DNA of 21,527 nucleotides from an uncultured Lachnospiraceae bacterium (lineage in GTDB: Bacteria; Bacillota; Clostridia; Lachnospirales; Lachnospiraceae), in assembly GCA_905233835.1 (NCBI GenBank), contig CAJOGB010000004.1, positions 1 through 21,527 on the forward strand, read 5' to 3'. Shown piece after piece: positions 5,760 through 13,129 of the stretch (its first letter is position 1; every line of letters starts with the position of its first letter). The notes under the pieces are model-generated. The model worked only from the letters and a program-made list of their open reading frames with translations, made no database searches and was not told the origin of the DNA. The translations under genes and the position numbers were made by a program.

Positions 5760-8078
5760 ATGGATATTGCAGCAAAAATCGCTGAAGAGATTGAAGTAAA
5801 AAAATCACAGGTCGATGCGGCCATTAAACTAATTGATGAGGGAAATACCATCCCCTTTATCGCCCGTTATCGTAAGGAAGCCACCGGCGCATTAAACGAC
5901 GAGCAGCTTCGTAACTTATTTGAGCGTCTTACCTATCTTCGAAACTTGGAAGAAAGAAAGGCCACCATTGTTACCTCCATTCAGGAGCAGGGCAAGTTAA
6001 CAAAGGAATTGTTGGATCAAATCACCGCGGCGGAAACCATGGTGGTATTGGAGGATTTATATCGTCCGTATAAGCCGAAGAGAAGAACCAGAGCAACCAT
6101 CGCAAAAGAAAAAGGTTTGGAGCCTTTAGCAGAACTTATTTTTGCACAGGAATTTACCGGTAACCTTTTAGAGGAGGCCGCTAAGTATATCAACACAGAA
6201 GAAGGCAAAGAAGTAAAAACCGCAGAGGAAGCCATTGAAGGCGCAAAGGATATTATTGCGGAACAGATTTCCGATGTGGCAGATTACAGAAGCCGTATCC
6301 GTGAGCTTACCTTTGAACATGGCGTAATTGTAACAAGTGCAAAGGATGAGAAGGCAGCCAGCGTTTATGAAATGTATTACGATTTTTCCGAAGCTGTAAA
6401 GAAGCTTCCGGGACATCGAATCTTGGCCATCAATCGTGGTGAAAAAGAAAAGTTTTTAAACGTAAAATTAAATGCTCCGGAAGAAGAGATTTTACGCTTC
6501 TTGGAAAAGCAGATTATTAGGGCGGATAATGCCACCACTCCCGTATTAAAGGAAGTGATTGATGATGCATATCATCGTCTCATTCAGCCGTCTATCGAAA
6601 ATGAAATTCGAAGCGAAATTAAAGAAGAGGCGGAAGACGCAGCTATCGTTGTTTTCGGTAAAAACTGTAAGCAGCTTTTGATGCAGCCTCCGATTGCGGA
6701 TAAAGTGGTTCTTGGTTGGGATCCGGCATTCCGTACCGGATGTAAGCTTTCTGTTGTAGATGCAACCGGAAAGGTACTTGATACCGCAGTTATTTATCCT
6801 ACGGAGCCCCAGAATAAAGTATTGGAGTCACAGGCTTTTGTGGCAAACTGGATTAAAAAATACGGTATCAATTTGATTTCTCTGGGTAACGGAACTGCTT
6901 CCCGTGAGTCCGAACAGGTGATTGTAGACTTGTTAAAGAAAATCGATGAGCCGGTTCAATACGTTATCGTAAATGAGGCCGGTGCATCCGTTTACTCTGC
7001 AAGTAAATTGGCAACGGAAGAGTTCCCAAACTTTGATGTGGGACAGCGAAGCGCAACTTCCATGGCTCGTCGTTTGCAGGATCCTTTGGCGGAACTTGTT
7101 AAAATGGATCCGAAGTCTTTAGGCGTTGGTCAGTATCAGCATGATATGAACCAGAAAAAGTTGTCCGATGCCATCGGCGGTGTGGTAGAAGGTACCGTTA
7201 ACGAAGTAGGTGTGGATTTAAATACCGCATCTGTACCGCTTTTGTCATACGTAGCCGGAATTTCCGCTCCTATCGCAAAGAACTTGGTAGCTTATCGTGA
7301 AGCAAACGGTTCCTTTAAGAATCGTAGAGAACTTTTGAAAGTTCCGAAGCTTGGACCCAAGGCCTTCGAGCAGTGCGCAGGTTTTTTACGTATTCGTGAA
7401 GGAGAAAATATGCTGGATAACACCGGTGTGCATCCGGAAAGTTATGCGGCAGCGGAAGCGCTTTTAAAGAAGTTTGACGGAGACGTAACTAAGCTTCCAA
7501 AAGCGGATGAAAAGAGTAAAGCCATCGCTGATTTGGCGGTAGAACTTGGCATCGGTGAAATCACACTTTCCGATATCATTAAGGAACTTAAGAAACCGGG
7601 ACGCGATCCTCGTGAAGATATGCCTGCTCCGATTTTACGAAGCGACGTTATGGATATGAAGGACTTAAAGCCGGGTATGGTATTAAAGGGTACCGTTCGA
7701 AACATCGTAGACTTTGGAGCCTTCGTGGATATCGGTGTTCATGAAGACGGACTCGTTCATATTTCTCATATGACGGAAAAATATATTAAGCATCCGATGG
7801 AAGTGGTATCCGTCGGTGATATCGTGGATGTGGAAGTGTTGGAAGTGGATATGGTAAAGAATCGTATCGCGCTTTCCATGCGAATCGGTCACGGCGATGT
7901 TGCAGGAGATTCCTCCGCACCGAAGCGTGAAAAACCGGCGCGTGAAAATCGTGAGCATCGCGATGATAAAAACCGCGGTAATCGCCCGAACCGTTCAAAG
8001 AACAATCAGCCGAACCGCCCGAAGAAGGATACGGGCTTTAATACGATGGCAGATTTGTTCAAGAACATACAACTATAG
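5760..8078 (+). CDS. tex: Tex family RNA-binding transcription accessory protein
   Basis: This 772-residue protein matches Tex throughout. The N-terminal helical region carries the family signature IPFIARYRKEATGALND (31-47) and LYRPYKPKRRTRA (100-112). A YqgF/RNase H-like fold begins at VVLGWDPAFRTGCK (316-329), with NEAGASVYSASKLA at 405-418. Helix-hairpin-helix repeats cover about 485-550, and an S1 RNA-binding domain covers about 636-707 (GTVRNIVDFGAFVDIGVHEDGLVH). After the S1 domain there is a basic, Arg/Asn/Pro-rich tail (about 718-757) and a short conserved-looking end (MADLFKNIQL). Tex is a cytoplasmic protein linked to transcription and RNA handling. GAGGAG (5745-5750) lies 9 bases before the ATG. 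The gene stands alone between a terminator and a palindromic repeat. Confidence 0.97.
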   Translation: MDIAAKIAEEIEVKKSQVDAAIKLIDEGNTIPFIARYRKEATGALNDEQLRNLFERLTYLRNLEERKATIVTSIQEQGKLTKELLDQITAAETMVVLEDLYRPYKPKRRTRATIAKEKGLEPLAELIFAQEFTGNLLEEAAKYINTEEGKEVKTAEEAIEGAKDIIAEQISDVADYRSRIRELTFEHGVIVTSAKDEKAASVYEMYYDFSEAVKKLPGHRILAINRGEKEKFLNVKLNAPEEEILRFLEKQIIRADNATTPVLKEVIDDAYHRLIQPSIENEIRSEIKEEAEDAAIVVFGKNCKQLLMQPPIADKVVLGWDPAFRTGCKLSVVDATGKVLDTAVIYPTEPQNKVLESQAFVANWIKKYGINLISLGNGTASRESEQVIVDLLKKIDEPVQYVIVNEAGASVYSASKLATEEFPNFDVGQRSATSMARRLQDPLAELVKMDPKSLGVGQYQHDMNQKKLSDAIGGVVEGTVNEVGVDLNTASVPLLSYVAGISAPIAKNLVAYREANGSFKNRRELLKVPKLGPKAFEQCAGFLRIREGENMLDNTGVHPESYAAAEALLKKFDGDVTKLPKADEKSKAIADLAVELGIGEITLSDIIKELKKPGRDPREDMPAPILRSDVMDMKDLKPGMVLKGTVRNIVDFGAFVDIGVHEDGLVHISHMTEKYIKHPMEVVSVGDIVDVEVLEVDMVKNRIALSMRIGHGDVAGDSSAPKREKPARENREHRDDKNRGNRPNRSKNNQPNRPKKDTGFNTMADLFKNIQL

Positions 8079-8084
8079 CTAAAT

Positions 8085-8197
8085 TCCCACCGCGAGCAGG
8101 GGAGGGACAACGGGGTCTCGCCTGCCGGCTCGGTCGGTGCTTCTCACTTCGTGAGAGGTGTCCACCGGACACCCGCACCCCCTGCGGGAGGTGGGGA
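8085..8197. repeat. G+C-rich palindromic intergenic element
   Basis: This ~113-base block is about 70% G+C by hand count, far richer than its surroundings. Its ends are related as inverted repeats: CCCACC-N5-CAGGGG on the left (8086-8102) and the same pattern on the opposite strand at the right (8179-8196). Inside are adjacent hairpins: TCTCAC/GTGAGA (8142-8156), GGTGTCC/GGACACC (8157-8173) and CCCGCA/TGCGGG (8172-8188). GCGAG/CTCGC (8092-8096 with 8117-8121) can also pair. This looks like a REP- or MITE-type extragenic element of the kind scattered in gut Clostridia genomes. It may also serve as the tex terminator. Copy number cannot be judged from one window. Confidence 0.7.
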
Positions 8198-8232
8198 GTA
8201 ATATAAAAAATAAGGAAAAAGAAAGAAAAAAG

Positions 8233-9609
8233 ATGAAAGAACGTAACTCATTTTCAGGATCCATTGGATTCGTACTTGCTGCGGCCGGAAGTGCCGTGGG
8301 CTTAGGGAATATTTGGCGTTTCCCTTATCTTGCCGCAAAAGACGGTGGCGGATTGTTCCTCGTAGTTTACATTATATTGGCATTAACCTTTGGTTTTACC
8401 CTTTTGGTATCCGAGTGCGCCATCGGTCGTAAAACCCACCAGAGTGCACTGACTGCGTATGGTCAGATTCATCCGAAGTTTAAGTGGATTGGACGATTTT
8501 CTACTCTGGTTCCGTTTTTGATTTTGCCATATTATTGCATTATCGGTGGATGGGTGTTAAAGTATGCGATTGCGTTTTTAACGGGCCATGGTAAGGATGC
8601 AGCAGTGGATGGATACTTCGGAGGATTTATTACCTCCACCATGCCACCAATCGTATTTGATTTTATTTTCTTGGCTGCAACCGCGGTTGTGGTATTTATG
8701 GGTGTGGACAAAGGAATCGAAGCGGTTTCAAGAGTTTTAATGCCGATCTTATTTATCTTGGTTGTGGGTATTGCAATCTTTAGTGTATTTGTAAAGAATC
8801 CGGACACCGGAATGACAGGTTTTGACGGATTAAAGGTTTATCTAATTCCTTCTTTTGAGGGACTTACCTTTAAGAAGTTTTTCGTGGTTATTACAGACGC
8901 CATGGGACAGCTTTTCTACAGTATTTCCGTAGCCATGGGTATTATGGTTACTTACTCTTCTTATTTTAAGGATGAGGATAACTTGGTTCAGTCCGTAAAC
9001 CGTATCGAAGTATTTGATACTTTGGTAGCGATTTTGGCAGGTGTTATGATTATTCCTGCGGTAATCGTATTTATGGGAAAAGACGGAATGACAGCAGGCC
9101 CGGGACTCATGTTTGTGGCACTTCCAAAGACTTTTGAAGCCATGGGCTTTGCAGGACAAATAGTTGGTGCCATCTTCTTTATCATGGTGCTTTTTGCAGC
9201 GCTTACATCCTCTGTATCAGTGCTTGAAGCGGTAGTAGCCGGCATTATCGATAAGCTTCATTGGAGCAGACGTAAAGCAACCGTTACCGAATTTTTGGCT
9301 GCTTTTGTCATCGGTGTTATTATCTGTCTCGGATATAACGTATTCTACTTCGAAGTGGATATGCCAAACGGCGGTGTAGGCCAGATTTTGGATATCGTAG
9401 ATTATCTTGCAAACAACATCTTTATGCCGATTGTAGCCATCGGAACCTGTATCTTAATCGGATGGGTGGTAAAACCGAAGGTGGTTATCGAAGAGGCAAC
9501 CAAAAACGGAGAACACTTCGGCCGTAAGAAACTTTACGAAGTGATGATTACTTACGTTGCACCGATACTTTTAATGGTACTTCTTCTTGGTGCACTTGGA
9601 ATTTTCTAG
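8233..9609 (+). CDS. Sodium-dependent transporter, NSS/SNF family
   Basis: This 458-residue polytopic membrane protein belongs to the neurotransmitter:sodium symporter family (LeuT/MhsT/TnaT-like). It starts with the family signature: SGSIGFVLAAAGSAVGLGNI (8-27) then WRFPYLAAKDGGG (28-40). In LeuT the matching TM1 residues form the sodium and substrate sites. The rest shows about 11 hydrophobic segments, including ILPYYCIIGGWVLKYA, and a short charged C-terminus before a final helix. Members import amino acids such as tryptophan, branched-chain or other hydrophobic amino acids; the substrate here is not readable. I placed the start at 8233 because an upstream GTG at 8158 lies inside the palindromic element and would add a poor, charged extension. 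The ribosome binding site is weak (only purine-rich GAAAGAAAAAAG), which is notable. Confidence 0.92.
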   Translation: MKERNSFSGSIGFVLAAAGSAVGLGNIWRFPYLAAKDGGGLFLVVYIILALTFGFTLLVSECAIGRKTHQSALTAYGQIHPKFKWIGRFSTLVPFLILPYYCIIGGWVLKYAIAFLTGHGKDAAVDGYFGGFITSTMPPIVFDFIFLAATAVVVFMGVDKGIEAVSRVLMPILFILVVGIAIFSVFVKNPDTGMTGFDGLKVYLIPSFEGLTFKKFFVVITDAMGQLFYSISVAMGIMVTYSSYFKDEDNLVQSVNRIEVFDTLVAILAGVMIIPAVIVFMGKDGMTAGPGLMFVALPKTFEAMGFAGQIVGAIFFIMVLFAALTSSVSVLEAVVAGIIDKLHWSRRKATVTEFLAAFVIGVIICLGYNVFYFEVDMPNGGVGQILDIVDYLANNIFMPIVAIGTCILIGWVVKPKVVIEEATKNGEHFGRKKLYEVMITYVAPILLMVLLLGALGIF

Positions 9610-9630
9610 AAAAATAAAACACTATATAAC

Positions 9631-9683
9631 AAAAAAATAACTACATTTTCACCGGGGACACCGTGAAAAGTAGTTATTTTTTT
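9631..9683. terminator. Bidirectional terminator between convergent genes
   Basis: AAAAAAATAACTAC plus TTTTCAC (9631-9652) pairs with GTGAAAAGTAG and TTATTTTTTT (9663-9683), with one bulged A at 9645 and a ~10-base loop. Poly-A on one side and poly-T on the other let it serve both the NSS transporter and the hydrolase on the minus strand. Confidence 0.9.
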
Positions 9684-9686
9684 GCT

Positions 9687-10679
9687 TTAATCTTTATTAT
9701 TCCAGAAGTTCAAAGCGTTTTCCAACCAGCCTTCGGCGGAGGTTCGAGAACCTAGGCCGATGCCGTGGGGCAGTGCAAAGAATTTTTCATATTTGTACGG
9801 TACGTTCTTTTCCTTTAATGCCGCTTCCAATACGTCTGTGTGGGAGTGGGATAAAACAAGTACATCATTTCCGCCTGCATACATATATGTGGGCGGATAT
9901 TTTTTTGTAACAAAGTTTTGAACGCATAAGGACTCCCGATTCTTTCGTAAAAAGTGAGGCCCGAATTTAAACATACAGATGTTGCCGCGCTCGGATAACC
10001 ACATGCCCAGAAGTCCAATCCAGATGTTCCAATACGGATGCTGTAACCAGTGATTTACGTTAGTCCATGGATACCCTAAAATGAGACATCCCGGTTTTTT
10101 CACACCGTATTTTTTGTAGCCATATTCTTTGGTTCCGAATAATCCGGCTAAATTGCCGCCGGCGGAAAAACCGATGATGGCGTAGTTTTCCATGGTTACG
10201 TTGAATTCTTCCTGATGCTCGGTTACAAGAGAAATTGCTTTGGCTAAATCTTCCATTGGAAAGTAGGGACCGCAGTTTAAACCGGTACGGTACTCCACGA
10301 TAAAAGCGGTGTAGCCTAAGTCGTTTAATTTTGCGGCCACCGGATAGCCCTCGGTCTTGGTGCACAAGTGATCGTAGCCACCGCCGGGACAAATAAATAC
10401 GGCCTTTGATTTTTCACCGGTTTTTGAAGGAAAGACATGTAATCTGGCAACGCCACGTTTTTTATGTTCTGCGATTTCTTCAAAGGAATACAGGGGCAGC
10501 ACTTTTAACTGACCGTTTTCCATTAATTCCGCCCGGCGCTGTTTTCCGTAGGCTTTATCGCAGGCGTAGTGCTGGATGCGATACATACGAAGGATACAAA
10601 AAATCGCATGCAAAAACGCTAAAAACAAATAGGCACGAAACAAATGCCAAATAAATTTTAATGTAAAAACAGAAGCCAT
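9687..10679 (-). CDS. Alpha/beta hydrolase (esterase/lipase type), membrane-anchored
   Basis: This 330-residue hydrolase has an oxyanion-hole motif CPGGGYDH (97-104) and a nucleophile elbow GFSAGG (170-175) with Ser172. A likely acid is Asp272 in YAGGNDVLV, and the likely catalytic histidine is His305 in ALPHG. This pattern fits the BD-FAE/prolyl-oligopeptidase-like esterases. The first ~31 residues hold one hydrophobic segment (about 9-30) with no obvious cleavage site, suggesting an N-terminal membrane anchor; whether the catalytic domain faces in or out is unclear. An aromatic stretch at 208-230 could form a lid. AAGGAGTG lies just before the ATG. The substrate is unknown; a short-chain or acetyl ester is typical for the family. 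The gene shares its terminator with the convergent NSS transporter. Confidence 0.85.
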   Translation of the reverse strand: MASVFTLKFIWHLFRAYLFLAFLHAIFCILRMYRIQHYACDKAYGKQRRAELMENGQLKVLPLYSFEEIAEHKKRGVARLHVFPSKTGEKSKAVFICPGGGYDHLCTKTEGYPVAAKLNDLGYTAFIVEYRTGLNCGPYFPMEDLAKAISLVTEHQEEFNVTMENYAIIGFSAGGNLAGLFGTKEYGYKKYGVKKPGCLILGYPWTNVNHWLQHPYWNIWIGLLGMWLSERGNICMFKFGPHFLRKNRESLCVQNFVTKKYPPTYMYAGGNDVLVLSHSHTDVLEAALKEKNVPYKYEKFFALPHGIGLGSRTSAEGWLENALNFWNNKD

Positions 10680-10731
10680 GAGTCACTCCTTGTAAAAATA
10701 TAAAATGATAATACTATTATATGATAAAAAT

Positions 10732-10761
10732 AAAAACCACGGAATCAAATCCGTGGTTTTT
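10732..10761 (-). terminator. Terminator of the cytidylate-kinase-like gene
   Basis: A perfect 12-pair stem (10732-10743 with 10750-10761, core ACCACGGA/TCCGTGGT) has a 6-base loop and A/T tails. Read on the minus strand it follows the gene's stop by 7 bases and ends in a T-rich run. It separates this gene from the hydrolase. Confidence 0.85.
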
Positions 10762-10768
10762 GTTTTAT

Positions 10769-11371
10769 TTATTTCGCCATACTTTTTGCAAGTTCGCAAA
10801 TCATATGTACGCTCGTTTCCTCACCGAGTGTTCCACTGTCGATGGAAAGATCGTAGTTCTGATACTCACCCCAACGCTGGTCGGTGTAGTAACGATAATA
10901 GGTGCGACGCTGTTTATCTTTTTTAAGGATTCGCTTCTTTACGTCCACATCCTTAATCTCACCGTATCTTTGAAGGACACGGGCGATGCGGTGTTCCATA
11001 TCCGCATGAATCAAAATATGTAAAGAGGGAATCTCTTCTGTTTTTAAAATATAATCGGAGCAACGTCCAACAATAACGCATGGTCCTTTTGCAGCGCAAT
11101 CCAAAATCACTTTTCTCTGTGCCAAAAAGATTTCATCCTGCGGGCTCTGGAAATACATAGCGCTGGCTGCGGTTACATCGAACCACTTATTTCCTGCTGT
11201 GGTATGTTCTCCTTGCTCTTCAATAAGTTCTTTTGCGTAGCCGCTTTCCATAGCAACTCGATTTACGATTTCTCCGTCATAAAACGGGATGCCAAGTTCC
11301 TTTGCGACAGCTTCTCCAATACTGTGTCCGCCGCTTCCGAACTCGCGGCTGATTGTAATAATCGGTAACAT
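10769..11371 (-). CDS. Cytidylate kinase-like family protein
   Basis: This 200-residue protein matches the 'cytidylate kinase-like' (Cytidylate_kin2) group of P-loop kinases. The N-terminus ITISREFGSGGHSIGEAVAK (5-24) is the nucleotide-binding loop, and FYDGEIV (30-36) follows as in CMP kinases. VIVGRCSDYIL (99-109) and an Arg/Lys-rich lid region (RILKKDKQRRTYYRYYTDQRW) are also visible. True CMP kinase (Cmk) is usually about 220 residues and a separate gene, so the actual phosphoacceptor of this paralogue group is uncertain. It should be soluble. The ATG follows AGGGGGAAAACTT. It has its own extended -10 promoter (11414-11422) and a strong terminator, so it seems to be a single-gene transcript. 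Confidence 0.85.
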   Translation of the reverse strand: MLPIITISREFGSGGHSIGEAVAKELGIPFYDGEIVNRVAMESGYAKELIEEQGEHTTAGNKWFDVTAASAMYFQSPQDEIFLAQRKVILDCAAKGPCVIVGRCSDYILKTEEIPSLHILIHADMEHRIARVLQRYGEIKDVDVKKRILKKDKQRRTYYRYYTDQRWGEYQNYDLSIDSGTLGEETSVHMICELAKSMAK

Positions 11372-11413
11372 AAGTTTTCCCCCTAATTTTGTATAAGCAA
11401 ATGCTTTTTCTTA

Positions 11414-11422
11414 ATTATAGCA
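11414..11422 (-). promoter_or_regulatory. Extended -10 promoter of the cytidylate-kinase-like gene
   Basis: Read on the minus strand, TGCTATAAT is an exact extended -10. It lies 43 bases upstream of the ATG at 11371, in the short gap after the EamA gene's stop codon. Confidence 0.65.
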
Positions 11423-11436
11423 TATCTGCGTTGTCA

Positions 11437-12303
11437 TTATGATTCTTTTTTCTTTTGAATGAAAAATAGAATAACTCCGGCAGATACAATGACAACGTAG
11501 CCTGCAATACTCAAAACATCCGGCTTTTCTCCGAGGAAGATCATGCCGAGGATGGCCGCAAAGATAATCTGGATATAATCGTAAACGGAAATCTCCCGAG
11601 CCGGTGCATGGGAGTAAGCTGCGGTGATGGCAAACTGTCCTCCGGTGGCGGAAAGTCCTGCCAATAGAAGCAGTAGTAATTGACGAGGACTAAGCCATGT
11701 AAAGTTTATCAAACTTAAAGGTATCGACATTACGCAGGAAAATACCGAAAAGAAAAATACGATAAAGGGTCCCGGTACCCCGTGTTTTGATGCGAGGCGT
11801 ACGTTGGTGTAGGCAAAGCCCGCGCACATGCCACCCATTAATCCGATAAACGCCGGGAAGGTGGTTAAGGTTTGTCCCCCGGGTTTTAAAATCAAAAGCG
11901 CACCGCAAAACGCAATAAGCACACATGCAATCTGGTGGGGCTTAATCTTTTCTTTCAAAAGGAAAAAGGAAAAGATAATGGCAAAAAAGGGTGACAGCTT
12001 GTTTAACATATTTGCATCGGCGATGACTAGGTGGTCTACGGCATAGAAGTTGCAAAAGATGCCCAAGGTTCCCATGAAGGAGCGGGCAATCAAGTATTTG
12101 TAGTTGGATTTGTCACCTGCGGAAAGCGGAACGTGCTGTTTCTTTAAGATGGCAAAAGCAAAAAAGATTGCAACAAGATTGCGGAAAAAACTCTTCTCGA
12201 AAGAAGAAATGTCTCCTGATAATTTTAAAAATAAAGTCATGCAGGCAAAACAAAAACCTGCCATGATGATGTATAAGATTCCTTTGTATTTTTCTTTTTC
12301 CAT
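11437..12303 (-). CDS. DMT/EamA family permease
   Basis: This 288-residue integral membrane protein has the two-fold EamA repeat of the drug/metabolite transporter superfamily. It shows about ten hydrophobic segments, beginning at GILYIIMAGFCFACMTLFLKL (residues 8-28). The second repeat begins at about 145 (PAFIGLMGGMCAGFAYTNVR). The motifs SFFRNLVAIFFA (38-49) and FLGEKPD (about 253-259, in the last repeat) are typical. Such proteins export or exchange small metabolites and amino acids; the substrate cannot be read. The start is supported by the family-like N-terminus, but there is no clear Shine-Dalgarno box ahead of it. It is divergent from the arginase-like gene across an 89-base spacer that carries a palindrome. 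Confidence 0.9.
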   Translation of the reverse strand: MEKEKYKGILYIIMAGFCFACMTLFLKLSGDISSFEKSFFRNLVAIFFAFAILKKQHVPLSAGDKSNYKYLIARSFMGTLGIFCNFYAVDHLVIADANMLNKLSPFFAIIFSFFLLKEKIKPHQIACVLIAFCGALLILKPGGQTLTTFPAFIGLMGGMCAGFAYTNVRLASKHGVPGPFIVFFFSVFSCVMSIPLSLINFTWLSPRQLLLLLLAGLSATGGQFAITAAYSHAPAREISVYDYIQIIFAAILGMIFLGEKPDVLSIAGYVVIVSAGVILFFIQKKKES

Positions 12304-12330
12304 AAGATTTGTTTTTTCTGTTTAAAATTC

Positions 12331-12347
12331 TTACAATAGTTTTGTAA
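12331..12347. promoter_or_regulatory. Candidate operator palindrome TTACAA-N5-TTGTAA
   Basis: A perfect 6-base inverted repeat with a 5-base spacer lies between the divergent EamA and arginase-like genes. A -10-like TACAAT (12332-12337) on the plus strand and a -35-like TTTACA on the minus strand overlap it, so a bound protein could control both genes. No regulator gene is in view. Confidence 0.4.
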
Positions 12348-12392
12348 AGACAAGCCTTTACGGTTTTGTATTATAAGAGAAAGGAATGCGGG

Positions 12393-13073
12393 ATGAAAGG
12401 GGAATATTATATAAATCTGTCCGGTATTTACGACGGGTTTTTAAGCGAAATTGATTGTAAAAGTGTTTCCGGCACCAACTGCTACTGCGATGCTACCGCA
12501 AAAGATACGTTAAGAGACCGCCTAAAAGACATCCCCGTAGATGCCTTCCATTTTTTAGATAGCGGAAACTATCACTATCTTTCCTATTTCTTTTTGGAGC
12601 AAATAAAAGAAGAGTATGCTCTGGTTCTGTTCGACAAACATCCGGATTATCAACTGCCTTCCTTTGGAGAGATTTTATCCTGCGGCGGCTGGGTTAAAAA
12701 TGCGTGGGAGGATTTTTCGAATTTAAAAGCAGTTTATATGATTGGGGTGGATGAAAATCTGTATGATAGCCTGGAGGATGTGCCGAAGAGTGTGAAACGT
12801 TTAAACGCAGGTGATGTGTGCAAAATTCCCACGGATTTGCCGCTATATATTTCCGTTGATAAAGATGTATTATCGGAAGAGTTTGTTTCCTGTGACTGGG
12901 ATCAGGGGGACATGTCTTTGGAAGAATTATTGTGCGCTTTGCGGGAGTTAAGAGACAATCATCCCATTCTTGGAGTGGATGTTTGCGGTGAGAAAAAGGA
13001 ATCTCCTACGGATGCACAACGGGATAGAAATCAAAAAGTAAACGACGAAATTCTAAAAGTGTTTCCTTTGTAG
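12393..13073 (+). CDS. Small arginase/ureohydrolase-fold protein
   Basis: This 226-residue protein shows the metal-ligand pattern of the arginase/agmatinase superfamily. His61 (SGNYHYLS) takes the place of the GGDHS histidine. D81, H83 and D85 (FDKHPD) match DAHxD, and D156 and D158 (SVDKDVL) match SxDxD. GVDVCGE (194-200) fits the late conserved strand and glutamate. It is clearly shorter than the usual ~300 residues, and the substrate loops differ, so arginine or agmatine should not be assumed; formimino- or other guanidino/amide substrates, or a non-enzymatic role, are possible. I chose the ATG at 12393 because AAGGA (12381-12385) lies 7 bases before it; a TTG at 12366 is not supported. 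It should be cytoplasmic. Confidence 0.75.
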   Translation: MKGEYYINLSGIYDGFLSEIDCKSVSGTNCYCDATAKDTLRDRLKDIPVDAFHFLDSGNYHYLSYFFLEQIKEEYALVLFDKHPDYQLPSFGEILSCGGWVKNAWEDFSNLKAVYMIGVDENLYDSLEDVPKSVKRLNAGDVCKIPTDLPLYISVDKDVLSEEFVSCDWDQGDMSLEELLCALRELRDNHPILGVDVCGEKKESPTDAQRDRNQKVNDEILKVFPL

Positions 13074-13080
13074 CACTTTA

Positions 13081-13089
13081 TGATATAAT
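13081..13089 (+). promoter_or_regulatory. Extended -10 promoter of the EAL gene
   Basis: TGATATAAT, identical to the element at 539-547, lies just after the arginase-like stop codon and 40 bases before the ATG at 13130. The predicted -35 region is poor. Confidence 0.6.
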
Positions 13090-13129
13090 TATTTCGTTAG
13101 ACTATGTATTGACTCGTTGGGGAGTTTTT

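Noticed and set aside
8158..8232. N-terminal extension of the NSS transporter from a GTG
   Set aside because: The extension is encoded by the palindromic element, has no ribosome site and lies outside the conserved family start.
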